64,000 bases of DNA from Runella slithyformis DSM 19594 (GCF_000218895.1 NC_015703.1:1735501-1799500), one strand, 5' to 3'. Positions 9,080 through 18,715 are shown, counted from the stretch's first letter. Numbers and translations: made by a program. Notes: generated from the letters alone by a model not told the origin.

Positions 9080-9125
9080 AACAAAAAGAGAGCAGTCACT
9101 TACGCGTGACTGCTCTCTTTTTGTT
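9080..9125. terminator. Bidirectional terminator between ftsY and the outer-membrane protein gene
   Basis: AACAAAAAGAGAGCAGTCAC (9080-9099) pairs perfectly over 20 bp with 9106-9125, with a 6-base loop. Each arm starts or ends with an A/T run, so it can stop transcription from both sides. Its right arm overlaps the stop codon of the convergent gene by two bases. Confidence 0.92.
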
Positions 9126-10299
9126 AGAATACGTAGGATAAACGTAGATTGGATCGAAGGCCGCCGCTTAGGTTTACACCCCAGTTTTTATACTCTGAAT
9201 TGGCTTGAGTATTATAATTGAGCAATAGGTCCGCCAATTGAGTTTCCACTAAAAAATGGTTACTGATCAAATAGGCCAGCCCTATATTAGGTCTTAATTC
9301 AAAGGTATTAAGATGACCGGTTGAATTGGCAGATGCATCTTTTTGTTTCTGCTTACTGCGCATATAATTGAGTTCAACTCCCCAATAAGGGGTAAGACGT
9401 GTGGAAAAAAGATATTTCTTAATATAAATTTCCCCTCTGTACACGCTCCTGTCGGTAGTTGAATTTTGAGCGGAAATCACTTGTGAGGAATTTTTATTGT
9501 ATCCTATCCCAAACCCAACCAGCGTTCTGCTCTTTACAAATTTCCCAACCTGCAACGATATATTCGCCTCATTTTCATTGGTTTCACTTGAATTGGATGA
9601 CTGATTAATCAGATTTTGTGTTGCTCGACGCGTATCAACATCAAAGCCGACCCCCAACGTCCACCTTCCCTTATCTAAAACAGAGAGTGCTTTGGTTTCC
9701 CCATCAAACGAAGCAGGCTTAATCCAATAAAGCAATCCCGTAGAAAACCCACTGACATTGAGCGGAAAAGAAGTGGAAGTAGCAGAGAATTGTACCGCCA
9801 GATGTTTGTTGAAAAAATGGACCGCTCCAACTTCAAAGAGTGGATTAACCGAAAAACGCGTATCGGTGAATTTACCCACTTCTTGATTATCAACCATGTA
9901 CTTACCGGGATTAAAACTTCCCGAAATGCTCAGTCCTCCTCCTGCAAAACCCCGCCAACGCTCTTTTCCAAAGAAATAAATACCGGATGAACTGAGTGAG
10001 AATGTAGTATTAGTAATATGGCTTTTTGAATTGCCCGGGCCGGCATTATTCACAAAACGGGTAAAATGCATGGTTTCGCCGGCTCCAATACGCCATAAAA
10101 TGTCATCTTTAATAAACTTTCCGTAAGAAATTCCCGAGGAAAGCGAAAAAGTACCGGACGAATAAGGACTGCCCTTAGGGTAGATATTTGAAGAATACCC
10201 CGTTGAAATATTCCCCGAAATAAAAGAATTTCCTTTTTCGGTTTGGGCAAAAGCCGTCGTACTAAGTAATAGAAGACCTGCTGTAAAGGTGTGTTTCAT
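9124..10299 (-). CDS. Secreted outer-membrane beta-barrel-like protein, unknown function
   Basis: The 391-residue protein starts MKHTFTAGLLLLSTTAFAQ, a clear signal peptide. The rest is rich in alternating polar and aromatic strands (for example FSLSSGISYGKFIKD, WGVELNYMRSKQ) and ends in a strand with terminal Phe (NLRLSYVF), as outer-membrane barrels do. The ending and composition support an outer-membrane beta-barrel; no specific family was recognised. It is a single gene with terminators on either side. Confidence 0.65.
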   Translation of the reverse strand: MKHTFTAGLLLLSTTAFAQTEKGNSFISGNISTGYSSNIYPKGSPYSSGTFSLSSGISYGKFIKDDILWRIGAGETMHFTRFVNNAGPGNSKSHITNTTFSLSSSGIYFFGKERWRGFAGGGLSISGSFNPGKYMVDNQEVGKFTDTRFSVNPLFEVGAVHFFNKHLAVQFSATSTSFPLNVSGFSTGLLYWIKPASFDGETKALSVLDKGRWTLGVGFDVDTRRATQNLINQSSNSSETNENEANISLQVGKFVKSRTLVGFGIGYNKNSSQVISAQNSTTDRSVYRGEIYIKKYLFSTRLTPYWGVELNYMRSKQKQKDASANSTGHLNTFELRPNIGLAYLISNHFLVETQLADLLLNYNTQANSEYKNWGVNLSGGLRSNLRLSYVF

Positions 10300-10384
10300 G
10301 GCGTGTTTAATTAGAGTGGATAAATCATTCTAACAACGCCTTTTCGAAGACTTTATTGACTTTTTTATCCCTAAAAAGATGTTA

Positions 10385-10415
10385 AAAAAGCGCAAAATCT
10401 CCTTTTGCGCTTTTT
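10385..10415 (-). terminator. Terminator after the DUF1501 gene
   Basis: AAAAAGCGCAAAA (10385-10397) pairs with TTTTGCGCTTTTT (10403-10415) across 5 bases, 21 bp past the DUF1501 stop codon. On the minus strand the stem ends in a T-tract. It closes the PSD1-DUF559-DUF1501 run. Confidence 0.85.
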
Positions 10416-10435
10416 ATTGATTGATTCTAAGACCT

Positions 10436-11893
10436 TTACGCCAAAATGGGTTTTACCACTTTCCCGTGTACATCCGTCAGGCGATAACGACGCCCCTGAA
10501 ACTTGAAGGTAAGCTGCTCATGATCAATCCCTAACAAATGCATAACCGTGGCCTGAAAATCATGCACATGCACCGGGTCACGAACGATATTATAACTGAA
10601 ATCATCGGTTTCGCCGTGGATATACCCTTTCTTTACCCCTGCTCCGGCCATCCAAATGGTGAAACAGCGCGGGTGATGGTCTCGGCCGTAGTTCTCTTTG
10701 GTCAATTTACCCTGTGAATACGAGCCACGGCCGAATTCGCCGCCCCAAATAATGAGTGTATCGTCCAACAACCCGCGCTGTTTTAAGTCCAGCACCAATG
10801 CCGCCGACGGTTGGTCGACCGACTTGGCCATGGTCTTGATGTCATTGGGAAGGTTGCCATGTTGGTCCCATCCCTGATGATACAGCTGAATGAATTTTAC
10901 GCCTTTCTCGGCCAATTTTCGCGCCAGTAAACAGTTAGCGGCAAACGTGCCCGCTTTTTTGGCTTCGGGTCCGTACATATCAAAAATATAGTCGGGCTCT
11001 TTGGAGATGTCCATCGTTTCGGGCACGGCCGTTTGCATCCGATAGGCCATTTCGTACTGCGCCATACGGCTGTTGATCTCGGGATCCAAAATCTGTTTAT
11101 ATTGTTCCTGATGCATTTTGGCCAGATAATCCAGCATCCGCCGACGGCTCATGCGGTCAATACCGGCGGGATTGTTCAGGTAAAAGACCGGGTCAGGGCC
11201 CGAGCGAAACACTACGCCCTGATGCACCGACGGCAGAAAGCCGTTTGACCATAATTTAGCGTACAAAGGCTGGTCGCCGCCGCGTCCTTTGGAGAGCAAT
11301 ACTACAAATGAAGGCAGATTTTGGTTATCGGACCCCAATCCATAGCTTACCCAGGAACCGAAAGAAGGGCGTCCGCCCTGCTGACTGCCCGTCTGAAAAA
11401 ACGTGATGGCGGGGTCGTGGTTGATGGCTTCGGTGTGCATGGACCGAATAAACGTGGCGTCGTCGGTGATCTTGGCAATGTACGGCAGCAATTCACTGAC
11501 CCACATTTTGCTTTGACCGTGCTGCGCAAATTTGTAATACGATGCTGCCAACGGAAAACTGCTTTGCCCCGCCGTCATGCCCGTGAGGCGTTGGCCTTTC
11601 CGAACGGACTCGGGCAGGTCTTTACCCCACATTTGCTCCAGTTTGGGCTTATAATCAAACAATTCCAACTGCGAAGGCGCCCCGCTTTGATGCAAATAAA
11701 TAACGCGCTTTACCTTGGGCGGAAAATGGGGTTTTCCCAAGGCTCCCCCCGCGCCGGTAGCCGCCTGCGCTTCCTTATTTCCCAACAATGACGAAAAAGC
11801 CGCCGCCCCCAAGCCCATGCTGGTACGCGACAGAAAATTCCGACGACTGAGTTGGTCGTGGGTATGTTGTTCAAATTCTTCCAATGCGTTCAT
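10436..11893 (-). CDS. DUF1501 family exported protein (Tat signal)
   Basis: The protein has 485 residues from the ATG at 11893, which is preceded by GGAGGAGG. A longer start at 11920 lies in repeat-like DNA and is less likely. A twin-arginine signal (SRRNFLSR at about 16-23, then a hydrophobic stretch) implies folded export to the periplasm. The body has the DUF1501 hallmarks (sulfatase/alkaline-phosphatase-like fold), including WGGEFGRGSYSQGK and GRDHHPRCFTIWMAGAG. DUF1501 proteins are usually paired with a PSD1-type cytochrome protein, as here (12455-15790). The reaction is unknown. Confidence 0.85.
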   Translation of the reverse strand: MNALEEFEQHTHDQLSRRNFLSRTSMGLGAAAFSSLLGNKEAQAATGAGGALGKPHFPPKVKRVIYLHQSGAPSQLELFDYKPKLEQMWGKDLPESVRKGQRLTGMTAGQSSFPLAASYYKFAQHGQSKMWVSELLPYIAKITDDATFIRSMHTEAINHDPAITFFQTGSQQGGRPSFGSWVSYGLGSDNQNLPSFVVLLSKGRGGDQPLYAKLWSNGFLPSVHQGVVFRSGPDPVFYLNNPAGIDRMSRRRMLDYLAKMHQEQYKQILDPEINSRMAQYEMAYRMQTAVPETMDISKEPDYIFDMYGPEAKKAGTFAANCLLARKLAEKGVKFIQLYHQGWDQHGNLPNDIKTMAKSVDQPSAALVLDLKQRGLLDDTLIIWGGEFGRGSYSQGKLTKENYGRDHHPRCFTIWMAGAGVKKGYIHGETDDFSYNIVRDPVHVHDFQATVMHLLGIDHEQLTFKFQGRRYRLTDVHGKVVKPILA

Positions 11894-11897
11894 AAAT

Positions 11898-12453
11898 GCC
11901 TCCTCCCAACCCTCCTCCAAGATGGACGAGGGCTTTTAAGTTAGTTTTCTTTCTTTGAAAGTGTTTTACAGTCCTTGATTTTTTGCAGAACAGATTCAAT
12001 ATCGCTATGAACCTCTTCATTAGTAATCCTAAGCACATTCAATCCAAATTCTTTGATCATCCTTTCTCTGTAATCATCATACTGTGCCACATCTTTCAAA
12101 TGATGAATGCTTCCATCCAGCTCAATGACCAATTTTAGCTCGTTACAATAAATATCGGCTATAAATTGATGAATACAATGTTGTCTTCTAAATTTAAGAT
12201 TCTCTAATTTCCTGTTTCTCAGTCGCTCCCAGAGCATTTTTTCTGTTTCTGTCGACGTCTGTCTCAAATGAGCTGCATTTTGAAAAGTACTCACCTTTGC
12301 TTCATAAAAAAAAGGGTAGTCCTGAGGTCTAACAGGTTTCGATGCATTTTCCATATTAGCAATCAGTTTAAGTTTCACAAAGACAGAGCCTGTAACACCC
12401 CCTTCTCCAAATGGACTGGGGTCGCACTCGACAAGGGGGCAGGGGGATGAGGC
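11898..12453. mobile_element. Candidate repeat-bounded cassette carrying a DUF559 gene
   Basis: The gap between the DUF1501 start and the PSD1 stop is filled by a 556 bp unit. Its outer ends are GCCTCCTCCC (11898-11907) and, inverted, GGGATGAGGC (12444-12453), a 10 bp inverted repeat with one mismatch. Just inside lie GC-rich hairpins: CCCTCCTCCA-AGA-TGGACGAGGG at 11910-11932 (one mismatch) on one side, and CCCCCTT (12398-12404) with AAGGGGG (12433-12439) on the other. Without the unit the two flanking genes would be about 5 bp apart. No transposase is present. Mobility is inferred from structure. Confidence 0.5.
11941..12378 (-). CDS. DUF559 family nuclease-like protein (Vsr/PD-(D/E)XK fold)
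   Basis: The 145-residue protein contains ETEKMLWERLRNRKL near 45, KFRRQHCIHQFIADIYC near 60-77, KLVIELDGSIHH near 80-92 and LRITNEEVHSD near 115. This is the full DUF559 pattern, which is related to very-short-patch repair endonucleases. The D, E-x-D and His residues of the predicted nuclease core are present. The start may instead be Met9. It is the sole gene of the repeat-bounded cassette and interrupts an otherwise paired operon. Its biological role is unknown. Confidence 0.8.
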   Translation of the reverse strand: MKLKLIANMENASKPVRPQDYPFFYEAKVSTFQNAAHLRQTSTETEKMLWERLRNRKLENLKFRRQHCIHQFIADIYCNELKLVIELDGSIHHLKDVAQYDDYRERMIKEFGLNVLRITNEEVHSDIESVLQKIKDCKTLSKKEN

Positions 12454-12454
12454 C

Positions 12455-15400
12455 TTACCGCTTTATCACAAATTCATCAAAGTTCATTACGGTACTGGCC
12501 ACAATGGTCATGGCGGCTAACTCCGTCTTATTCAATGAGGTATCAACCGCAAATTCTCCTACTTTGAGCAGTTCTTCGGCCCGCTTGGGGTTCTTCAAAA
12601 AGTCAAGGTATTCTTCTTGGTACAACTGTTTCATAGCTTCCAGCTCACTCGCTCTCGGCGGACGGGACGTAAGGGCCGTAAAAATGCGAATGATGGATTT
12701 GGCATTGCTGTCCGCCCCTCCGGTTAACCGTAAACTCCGCTGTGCCAGCACCCTGGCGGCTTCCACAAACTGCGGGTCGTTGAGCGTGACCAGGGCCTGC
12801 AACGGCGTACTCGTTTTTTGACGCCGCACACTGCAAAAATGCCGCTCGGAGGCGTCAAAATTGAGCATCATCGGTGGCGGGGCACTGCGCTTCCAAATGG
12901 TATACATACTTCGACGATACAGTGTATCGCCATGATTTTGAACATATTGCACTGCGTTCCGCGTGGCTAAGGCTTCCCAAATACCGTCGGGCTGGTAAGG
13001 GTGAACGCTCGGCCCGCCGATGTGAGGGCTCAATAGGCCGCTTGTCGCCAAGGCCGCATCCCGCACCTGTTCGGCCGAAATACGATAGCTCGGCCCACGG
13101 GCGTACAACAGGTTATTGGGGTCACTTTCCAGCAATTCAGGTTTTGTTACCGACGACTGCCGATACGTGGCCGACATCACGATTTCCTTTTGCAGCAATT
13201 TATAATTCCAGCCGGACTCACGAAACTTAATCGCCAAATAATCGAGCAGTTCGAGGTGCGTGGGCAAATCTCCCTGATTTCCGAAATCTTCGGCCGATAC
13301 CACCAACCCCTTTCCAAAATACCGCTGCCACATCCGATTGACCATGACACGCGCAAACAACGGATTTTCTTCGTGAACAAGCCATTGGGCAAGCCCAAGA
13401 CGATTACGCGGCAACTCTTTCGGAATCTTAAAAAATTGGTCGGGTGTATCCGCCGTCACTTCTTGGTCAACGGCGTCGTAGGCTCCGCGTTTGAGGATAT
13501 GCGCTTTGCGCGGGTATTTACGTTCGCGCATGACCATCAGGTCGATCTCTTTGTTGAGCAACTCCGTTTCTTCCGCCAATAATTGCTTCCGCTCGGCCAA
13601 CAGTTGTTGATTCTCGGCATCAATGTTGGTCACGAAATAGTCAAAAAGACCTTCTTTTTGGAAATCCGTTCGCTTCTCGGGCGGGGTCCGCAGGGCCGTC
13701 CTGACAAAATCTTTTTGACCGATCACGCTATGAACTTCCAGCGGCGTCAGCTCACGGGCAAAGACCTTCAGTTCATCCACCGCGTAGCCCTTATAGTTGT
13801 AATCGTGGCGCTGGCCGATGGAAAAGTTAGGTGCACCCGCGCCCCAATTGGTGTGGTTTTTCCCCCAAAGCATGCTTTCCCGCAACCCATCCGACATGAC
13901 CCGGCCCGTAGCCCGCTGACCATTGATGTATACTTTCAGGCCGTTGGCTTTGCTTGAACCGTCGTACGTCATGGTAAGATGCACCCAACGGTTGGCTTTG
14001 AGCACATAGTCGGTTTCAAAATCAATGGCGTTGTCGGGCCAAACATTGCTCAGACGAAACGCCAGCCGCCCATCTTCCAGGCGCTCGCATTCATAGCCGC
14101 GAAAACCGTTGAAAGGACCTAAATTTCGATTAAAGAGCGGTCCTTTGAATTTGGGGTCGGTTACGCCCACCCACAAACTGACGGTAAAAGGTTGATTGCG
14201 TTCAAAAAAGCCCGAAATGGTCGGTACTTCTTTGTATTGGCTCCAGCCGTTGATGCCGCGCATTTGCAGATAACTTTCTCCCACCAGACGCACCCCTTTG
14301 CCACGCGGACTTTTGATACGTACGGGCAAAAAATCCAGATCGCCGTTGGTTTCCAGATTGAGCGTATCGTTGGCCAAATTCGTAAACAGCGGTCGTTTTT
14401 TGTCTTTTTTCTCTCCCGCCATGCGTACCGATACGGAATCAAACGGCACATCAATCACAAGAGCTGTTTGCGGCGAAATAAGCGGTGCCTGCGCAGATTT
14501 AGCCACCCATTTTTCAAAGCGCTGACGCAATGCAGAGGCATTCTGCAACTGTGTTTTTTCTATACCGGACAGTTTTTCTTTGATAACCCGAAGTTGTTTT
14601 TCCGTGGCGGGCTTAGGCAGCGTGATGCTCGGGCTGGGCTCGCCGTTGTAAGGTATCTGGCCGTATTCGTTGTTGTTATTAAAAAAGGCAGATAATGAAT
14701 AGTAATCTTTCTGGCTGATGGGATCGTACTTATGATCGTGACAGCGGGCACATTCGACCGTCAGTCCCAGAAAGGCTTTTCCGAAGGTATTGGTGCGATC
14801 GGCTACGTATTCCACAAAGTATTCCTGCGGTACAATACCTCCTTCCTGACTTTGCTGATGATTGCGGTTGAACGCCGTAGCAATCAAATGCTCTTTCTGA
14901 GGATTGGGCAACATATCGCCCGCCAGCTGCCAAGTCACAAAGCGATCAAAGGCCAGGTTTCGATTAAAAGATTTAATGACCCAATCGCGATAAGGCCACA
15001 TGTTGCGCGGACCGTCATCCTGGTATCCATGCGTATCGGCATAGCGCGCCACATCAAGCCAATCAGCGGCGTGGTGTTCTCCGAAATGCGGATTTCGCAG
15101 CAATTGATTGACGACTTTTTCGTAGGCATCGGGAGAGGTGTCTTTCACAAAGGCCTCGACCTGATCAGGCGTTGGGGGCAGGCCGGTCAGATCAAGGTAT
15201 ACGCGTCGCAGCAGGGTGGTTTTAGGGGCTTCGACATTGCCGGTCAGCTTTTTATCTTCCAGTTTTTTGAGAATAAAACGATCGATATCGTTTTTGACCC
15301 AGCCTTCATTTTTCACCTTCGGCACCTCCGGACTGGCGGGTGCCACAAATGACCAATGCGGTTTGTATTCGGCGCCCTGTTCGATCCATTTGATCAAAAT

Positions 15401-15790
15401 CGCCTTTTCTTCGGCCGACAGCGTCAGGTGTGTAGAAGGCTCGGGCATTACGTAGTCAGGGTCTTCTGACAAAATGCGGTGTACTACGTCGCTTTTGGCG
15501 GGATTGCCGGCCACAATGGCTTTCAGTCCGCTTTCGCATTCTTTGTCGTAGGCGGCATCGGCAATGTCCAAACGTAAATCTGCCTTTTGTTTATTCCTGT
15601 CCGGACCATGACAGGCAAAGCACCGGTCAGACAGGATCGGCTTGACGTGGAGATTGTAATCTACTTTTTCGGGCAAGTTGGCGGCGGCTTTTTCAACGTC
15701 CTGCGGCACCTCAATACTGCTGCCGCAGGCACTCACCAACGCCATAGCTGCCACCCCGAAACTCCAATGATAGAAAGCTCTTTTTTTCAT
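12455..15790 (-). CDS. PSD1-type lipoprotein with cytochrome c, DUF1549, LamG-like and DUF1553 domains
   Basis: The start at 15790 gives MKKRAFYHWSFG followed by the lipobox VSAC (Cys about 22); a start 33 bp upstream would bury this signal. In order there are a planctomycete-type cytochrome c segment with CFACH at about 57-61, a DUF1549 domain (about 165-400) with CARCHDHKYDP, a concanavalin/LamG-like region (about 530-690), and a C-terminal DUF1553 domain ending near residue 1080. The 1111-residue length fits the family. It should be a membrane-anchored periplasmic protein, co-transcribed with the DUF1501 gene. Families of this kind are abundant in Planctomycetes; the substrate is unknown. 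Confidence 0.85.
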   Translation of the reverse strand: MKKRAFYHWSFGVAAMALVSACGSSIEVPQDVEKAAANLPEKVDYNLHVKPILSDRCFACHGPDRNKQKADLRLDIADAAYDKECESGLKAIVAGNPAKSDVVHRILSEDPDYVMPEPSTHLTLSAEEKAILIKWIEQGAEYKPHWSFVAPASPEVPKVKNEGWVKNDIDRFILKKLEDKKLTGNVEAPKTTLLRRVYLDLTGLPPTPDQVEAFVKDTSPDAYEKVVNQLLRNPHFGEHHAADWLDVARYADTHGYQDDGPRNMWPYRDWVIKSFNRNLAFDRFVTWQLAGDMLPNPQKEHLIATAFNRNHQQSQEGGIVPQEYFVEYVADRTNTFGKAFLGLTVECARCHDHKYDPISQKDYYSLSAFFNNNNEYGQIPYNGEPSPSITLPKPATEKQLRVIKEKLSGIEKTQLQNASALRQRFEKWVAKSAQAPLISPQTALVIDVPFDSVSVRMAGEKKDKKRPLFTNLANDTLNLETNGDLDFLPVRIKSPRGKGVRLVGESYLQMRGINGWSQYKEVPTISGFFERNQPFTVSLWVGVTDPKFKGPLFNRNLGPFNGFRGYECERLEDGRLAFRLSNVWPDNAIDFETDYVLKANRWVHLTMTYDGSSKANGLKVYINGQRATGRVMSDGLRESMLWGKNHTNWGAGAPNFSIGQRHDYNYKGYAVDELKVFARELTPLEVHSVIGQKDFVRTALRTPPEKRTDFQKEGLFDYFVTNIDAENQQLLAERKQLLAEETELLNKEIDLMVMRERKYPRKAHILKRGAYDAVDQEVTADTPDQFFKIPKELPRNRLGLAQWLVHEENPLFARVMVNRMWQRYFGKGLVVSAEDFGNQGDLPTHLELLDYLAIKFRESGWNYKLLQKEIVMSATYRQSSVTKPELLESDPNNLLYARGPSYRISAEQVRDAALATSGLLSPHIGGPSVHPYQPDGIWEALATRNAVQYVQNHGDTLYRRSMYTIWKRSAPPPMMLNFDASERHFCSVRRQKTSTPLQALVTLNDPQFVEAARVLAQRSLRLTGGADSNAKSIIRIFTALTSRPPRASELEAMKQLYQEEYLDFLKNPKRAEELLKVGEFAVDTSLNKTELAAMTIVASTVMNFDEFVIKR

Positions 15791-15907
15791 CTTTACACTA
15801 CTGATACGGCTACTGAAACCCACTTAGTATAAAAAGTTGGTCCATAGGTAAATGTACTGAAAAAGAGCAAAAAATTTAAGGCAGGCTCCCAATGAAAAAT
15901 GCAAAAA

Positions 15908-15939
15908 GTTGCCTGAATACCTCCCGGTAGTCAGGCAAC
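15908..15939 (-). terminator. Terminator after the HupE/UreJ-like gene
   Basis: GTTGCCTGA (15908-15916) pairs with TCAGGCAAC (15931-15939). On the minus strand the stem is followed by TTTTTGC, 52 bp after the HupE/UreJ stop codon. Confidence 0.8.
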
Positions 15940-15991
15940 AAAATAGGGTAAAACAGTTTTGTAGTATAATTGAAATTAAGCACTGCGGCGT

Positions 15992-17218
15992 TCAGGAAAT
16001 CCACTCCGTGATAAAATTAGGCTTTTCCTGTATTCGCTCAATCATCCAGGCCAGCGCCATAAGCATCATCAGTACCGCTCCCGTTTTTCTGACGATGGCA
16101 TAATAACGGGTTTGCGAAAGTAAAAGCAGAACGGGAAAAACGAGCAGAATGATGAACAACTGCATGAGTTCGATACCTACATTAAATCCAAGAATACTCA
16201 AAGCCATTTGTTTGACCGAGAGTTCCAAATTTGTCAATGTTTCGGCAAAAGCCAAGCCGTGAATCAGCCCAAAGGCTCCCGCAATGAGGACTTCCCATTT
16301 AGGATACACCGGTCGAAAAGCATGAAAGGCCGACACCAAAATCGTAAAAGCGATCAATATTTCGATGGGCTTGCTCGGAAAATGAAGCCATTGCACCGAA
16401 CCCAACAGCAATGTGAGCGAATGCCCAATGGTAAAAGCAGTGATAAGGCGTACAAGCTCCTTTCCACGATCGGTGTACCACCCCGCTTTTTTATCCCTTT
16501 GGGACGACGGTAAGCCGCGCGAAGGAAGCGGCTGCAGGGCTGCCAACAGCAATGTTATTACAAAAAGAATATGGTCAGTTCCTTCCGCGATGTGTTCTAT
16601 GCCCAGCTTCACCATATTTTGAAAGCCCTTCCAAAGGCTTCCATGCTGTAAACTGACCTGAAAAGGCAACAGTTTTCCATTGACGGCATCCCACTCAATC
16701 ACTCCCACCTGTTGCGTCACGGTATCTTCACTCACCTGTCCCTGCGCCCAGTCCTGTTTGATATGGATCAGGGTGCGGTGACTTGCTACCCGGTGTAAGA
16801 TCACGTCATAATCGAAGTAAAAATTACGCAGATCATAATGCTGAGGAGGCGCCATTTCAAAGGCTACCACCAATTCTTTGTATTCGCCGGCCAGCTTATC
16901 TTTGCTTTCGATGACTTTCATTTTGCCCAGCGTTACCGTCCAGGGCTTTCCTTCAAAGCTACGGGGACGGATATGCTGCTTCAGATAGCTCCGGAGAGAA
17001 TCTCCCAACCGCTCCACCAGGCGGTCGGAATGGTCATTGACGCTCATCCCGATCGCTGATTGCAGCTCACTCAATGGCAGCATGATTTCCCCCGAAATGT
17101 GTTTTTCGTGGATATTCAACACCACCATTGAGTTGGGCATAGGGTGAGCTAACGCCGGCAGCGCACCAAGCACTGCCAGCGTTAGTGTCACCCAAAATTT
17201 AAATTTAATTTCCGCCAT
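15992..17218 (-). CDS. HupE/UreJ-like membrane protein
   Basis: The 408-residue protein starts at the ATG at 17218; a GTG two codons earlier is possible. It has a signal peptide (FWVTLTLAVLGALPALA), an extracytoplasmic domain of about 170 residues, and about six membrane helices with GIEHIAEGTDHILFVITL near 215 and GLIHGLAFAETL near 315. The His-rich helix motifs match the HupE/UreJ_2 family, thought to take part in nickel or cobalt uptake. It overlaps the end of the DUF3500 gene by 14 bp, suggesting translational coupling and a shared role. Confidence 0.8.
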   Translation of the reverse strand: MAEIKFKFWVTLTLAVLGALPALAHPMPNSMVVLNIHEKHISGEIMLPLSELQSAIGMSVNDHSDRLVERLGDSLRSYLKQHIRPRSFEGKPWTVTLGKMKVIESKDKLAGEYKELVVAFEMAPPQHYDLRNFYFDYDVILHRVASHRTLIHIKQDWAQGQVSEDTVTQQVGVIEWDAVNGKLLPFQVSLQHGSLWKGFQNMVKLGIEHIAEGTDHILFVITLLLAALQPLPSRGLPSSQRDKKAGWYTDRGKELVRLITAFTIGHSLTLLLGSVQWLHFPSKPIEILIAFTILVSAFHAFRPVYPKWEVLIAGAFGLIHGLAFAETLTNLELSVKQMALSILGFNVGIELMQLFIILLVFPVLLLLSQTRYYAIVRKTGAVLMMLMALAWMIERIQEKPNFITEWIS

Positions 17219-18596
17219 AGTCACTTATTCTATCTCTCCATACTGAGTGAGGGTGGTTGGCATTTCTTACAATAATCCCTCCCTGCATCGAAAATTCAAT
17301 CCATACACTTGGTCCATCGATCAATACATAGTCTCCTTTGGAGGTAAGATCCGTTGTGCCATAGTAAGAGATATACGTGTTGTCAAGTTCTGATCTATAT
17401 TTGGCATATACGGCCGCCGCCGCTTTATCATCGAGATCATCCGTGTATGTTTTAATGGCCGCCAGTACCAGGTCTTTTTTCGCCTGCGTCAAATCACCCA
17501 CTTTTACTCCGGTTTTTGCGGTTGGGAACTTACCGTCCTGCCCCGGGCCGACAATAAGATCATTTTGTGCCGCTGAGCGCCTGCCCGTCGTAAGTTCAGC
17601 CGCACTTAACCCTTTGAGCATGGCGGAAAGTGCATTAAGTTCCTGTACAATGGGTTGGTAGGTGACATTTTTCCAGGTATAGCTTGGGAAGGGCTCGGTT
17701 GAACGGAAAGAAGGTGTTCCGCCGGTCATTTTACCGCCGTTATAGGTATAGATAATAGTCCCATGGTGCCCCCCGATCTGTAAACACCATAACCCGGTAA
17801 CACTTGGGGTACCGATGAAGGCAACGTAATAATTGCCCGAACCATAGTCTGAACCGCCCCCGATGGAGTTGAGGTAGTCATCGGCCGCCAAGATACCCAG
17901 GTATTCTTCATTTCCTTCATTTGCTGCCGTACTTGTAGCGGCTTTCAGAAGATTATAGAAGGCCGTCCATTGGGCGGTACTGAATGTACTTGACTGCAAT
18001 CCCGCTCTTCCTTTATACAATCCTTCGGGAAGGTTTGACCATTTCTGGGCGTGTGCTTTGTTGTAAGTATCCTGAAGCGACGTCACCTGACTCGAAGAAA
18101 GGGTGGCTTTAAAGGCTTCGGCCGTAGAAACAATGGCCGAAATATTGGTTTCAACGGCCCAACCGGTCCCGCCCGTTGCAGTACTTGCGGCATTGACCGT
18201 CAAGGCTATGGTACACGACTGACCGCCGACCGAAACCGCAAACGACGCGGTTCCTGCCGCTGACGGGGTACCCGTGACCGCAAAAACAACCGACCCTGCG
18301 CCCGAGGCCAACGTTCCGGCCGCCAAAGTGGCCGTAAGGCCCGTTACGCCCGTAGAAGCAATGGCGGTTCCGCTCGAATACGCGGCTCCGTTTCCACCCG
18401 TGTAGGGCACGGTAGCGGTGCCGGTGTAGGCGGTGCCTGCGGTAGCTGTAGCCGAAAACGTAACCGAAGCGCAGGTCAGTGCACTGACTGAGGCAGTGGC
18501 TGCGGGCGTAACGGAGGTGTTATCGGTTTTGTTACAGGCAATAATGAGGAAGGTTGTACTGAGCACAACACTTGCAAGCAAATGGTTGACTTTCAT
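17205..18596 (-). CDS. DUF3500 lipoprotein with Ser/Thr/Ala-rich N-terminal repeat domain
   Basis: The 463-residue protein has a lipoprotein signal (VVLSTTFLIIACNK, Cys about 21). An Ala/Thr/Gly-rich region (about 30-140) recalls a bacterial Ig-like domain and has unusually repetitive composition. A DUF3500 domain (about 150-455) follows, with NLPEGLYKGRAGLQ, YYVAFIGTPS and LWCLQIGGHHGTIIYTYNG. The paired His residues in GGHHG suggest a metal or catalytic site, but the family has no settled function. It is translationally coupled to the HupE/UreJ-like gene. Confidence 0.8.
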   Translation of the reverse strand: MKVNHLLASVVLSTTFLIIACNKTDNTSVTPAATASVSALTCASVTFSATATAGTAYTGTATVPYTGGNGAAYSSGTAIASTGVTGLTATLAAGTLASGAGSVVFAVTGTPSAAGTASFAVSVGGQSCTIALTVNAASTATGGTGWAVETNISAIVSTAEAFKATLSSSQVTSLQDTYNKAHAQKWSNLPEGLYKGRAGLQSSTFSTAQWTAFYNLLKAATSTAANEGNEEYLGILAADDYLNSIGGGSDYGSGNYYVAFIGTPSVTGLWCLQIGGHHGTIIYTYNGGKMTGGTPSFRSTEPFPSYTWKNVTYQPIVQELNALSAMLKGLSAAELTTGRRSAAQNDLIVGPGQDGKFPTAKTGVKVGDLTQAKKDLVLAAIKTYTDDLDDKAAAAVYAKYRSELDNTYISYYGTTDLTSKGDYVLIDGPSVWIEFSMQGGIIVRNANHPHSVWRDRISDYGGN

Positions 18597-18715
18597 AAAT
18601 CAGGTAATTTTAATGGTTGTATTTAAATATATATGACGCTCAAAAATGATTGGGCGTTGAGGCAATGAAACGTTTTAGAAGTGAATCGGAAAAAATGGCA
18701 GGTGAATCGTCGATT

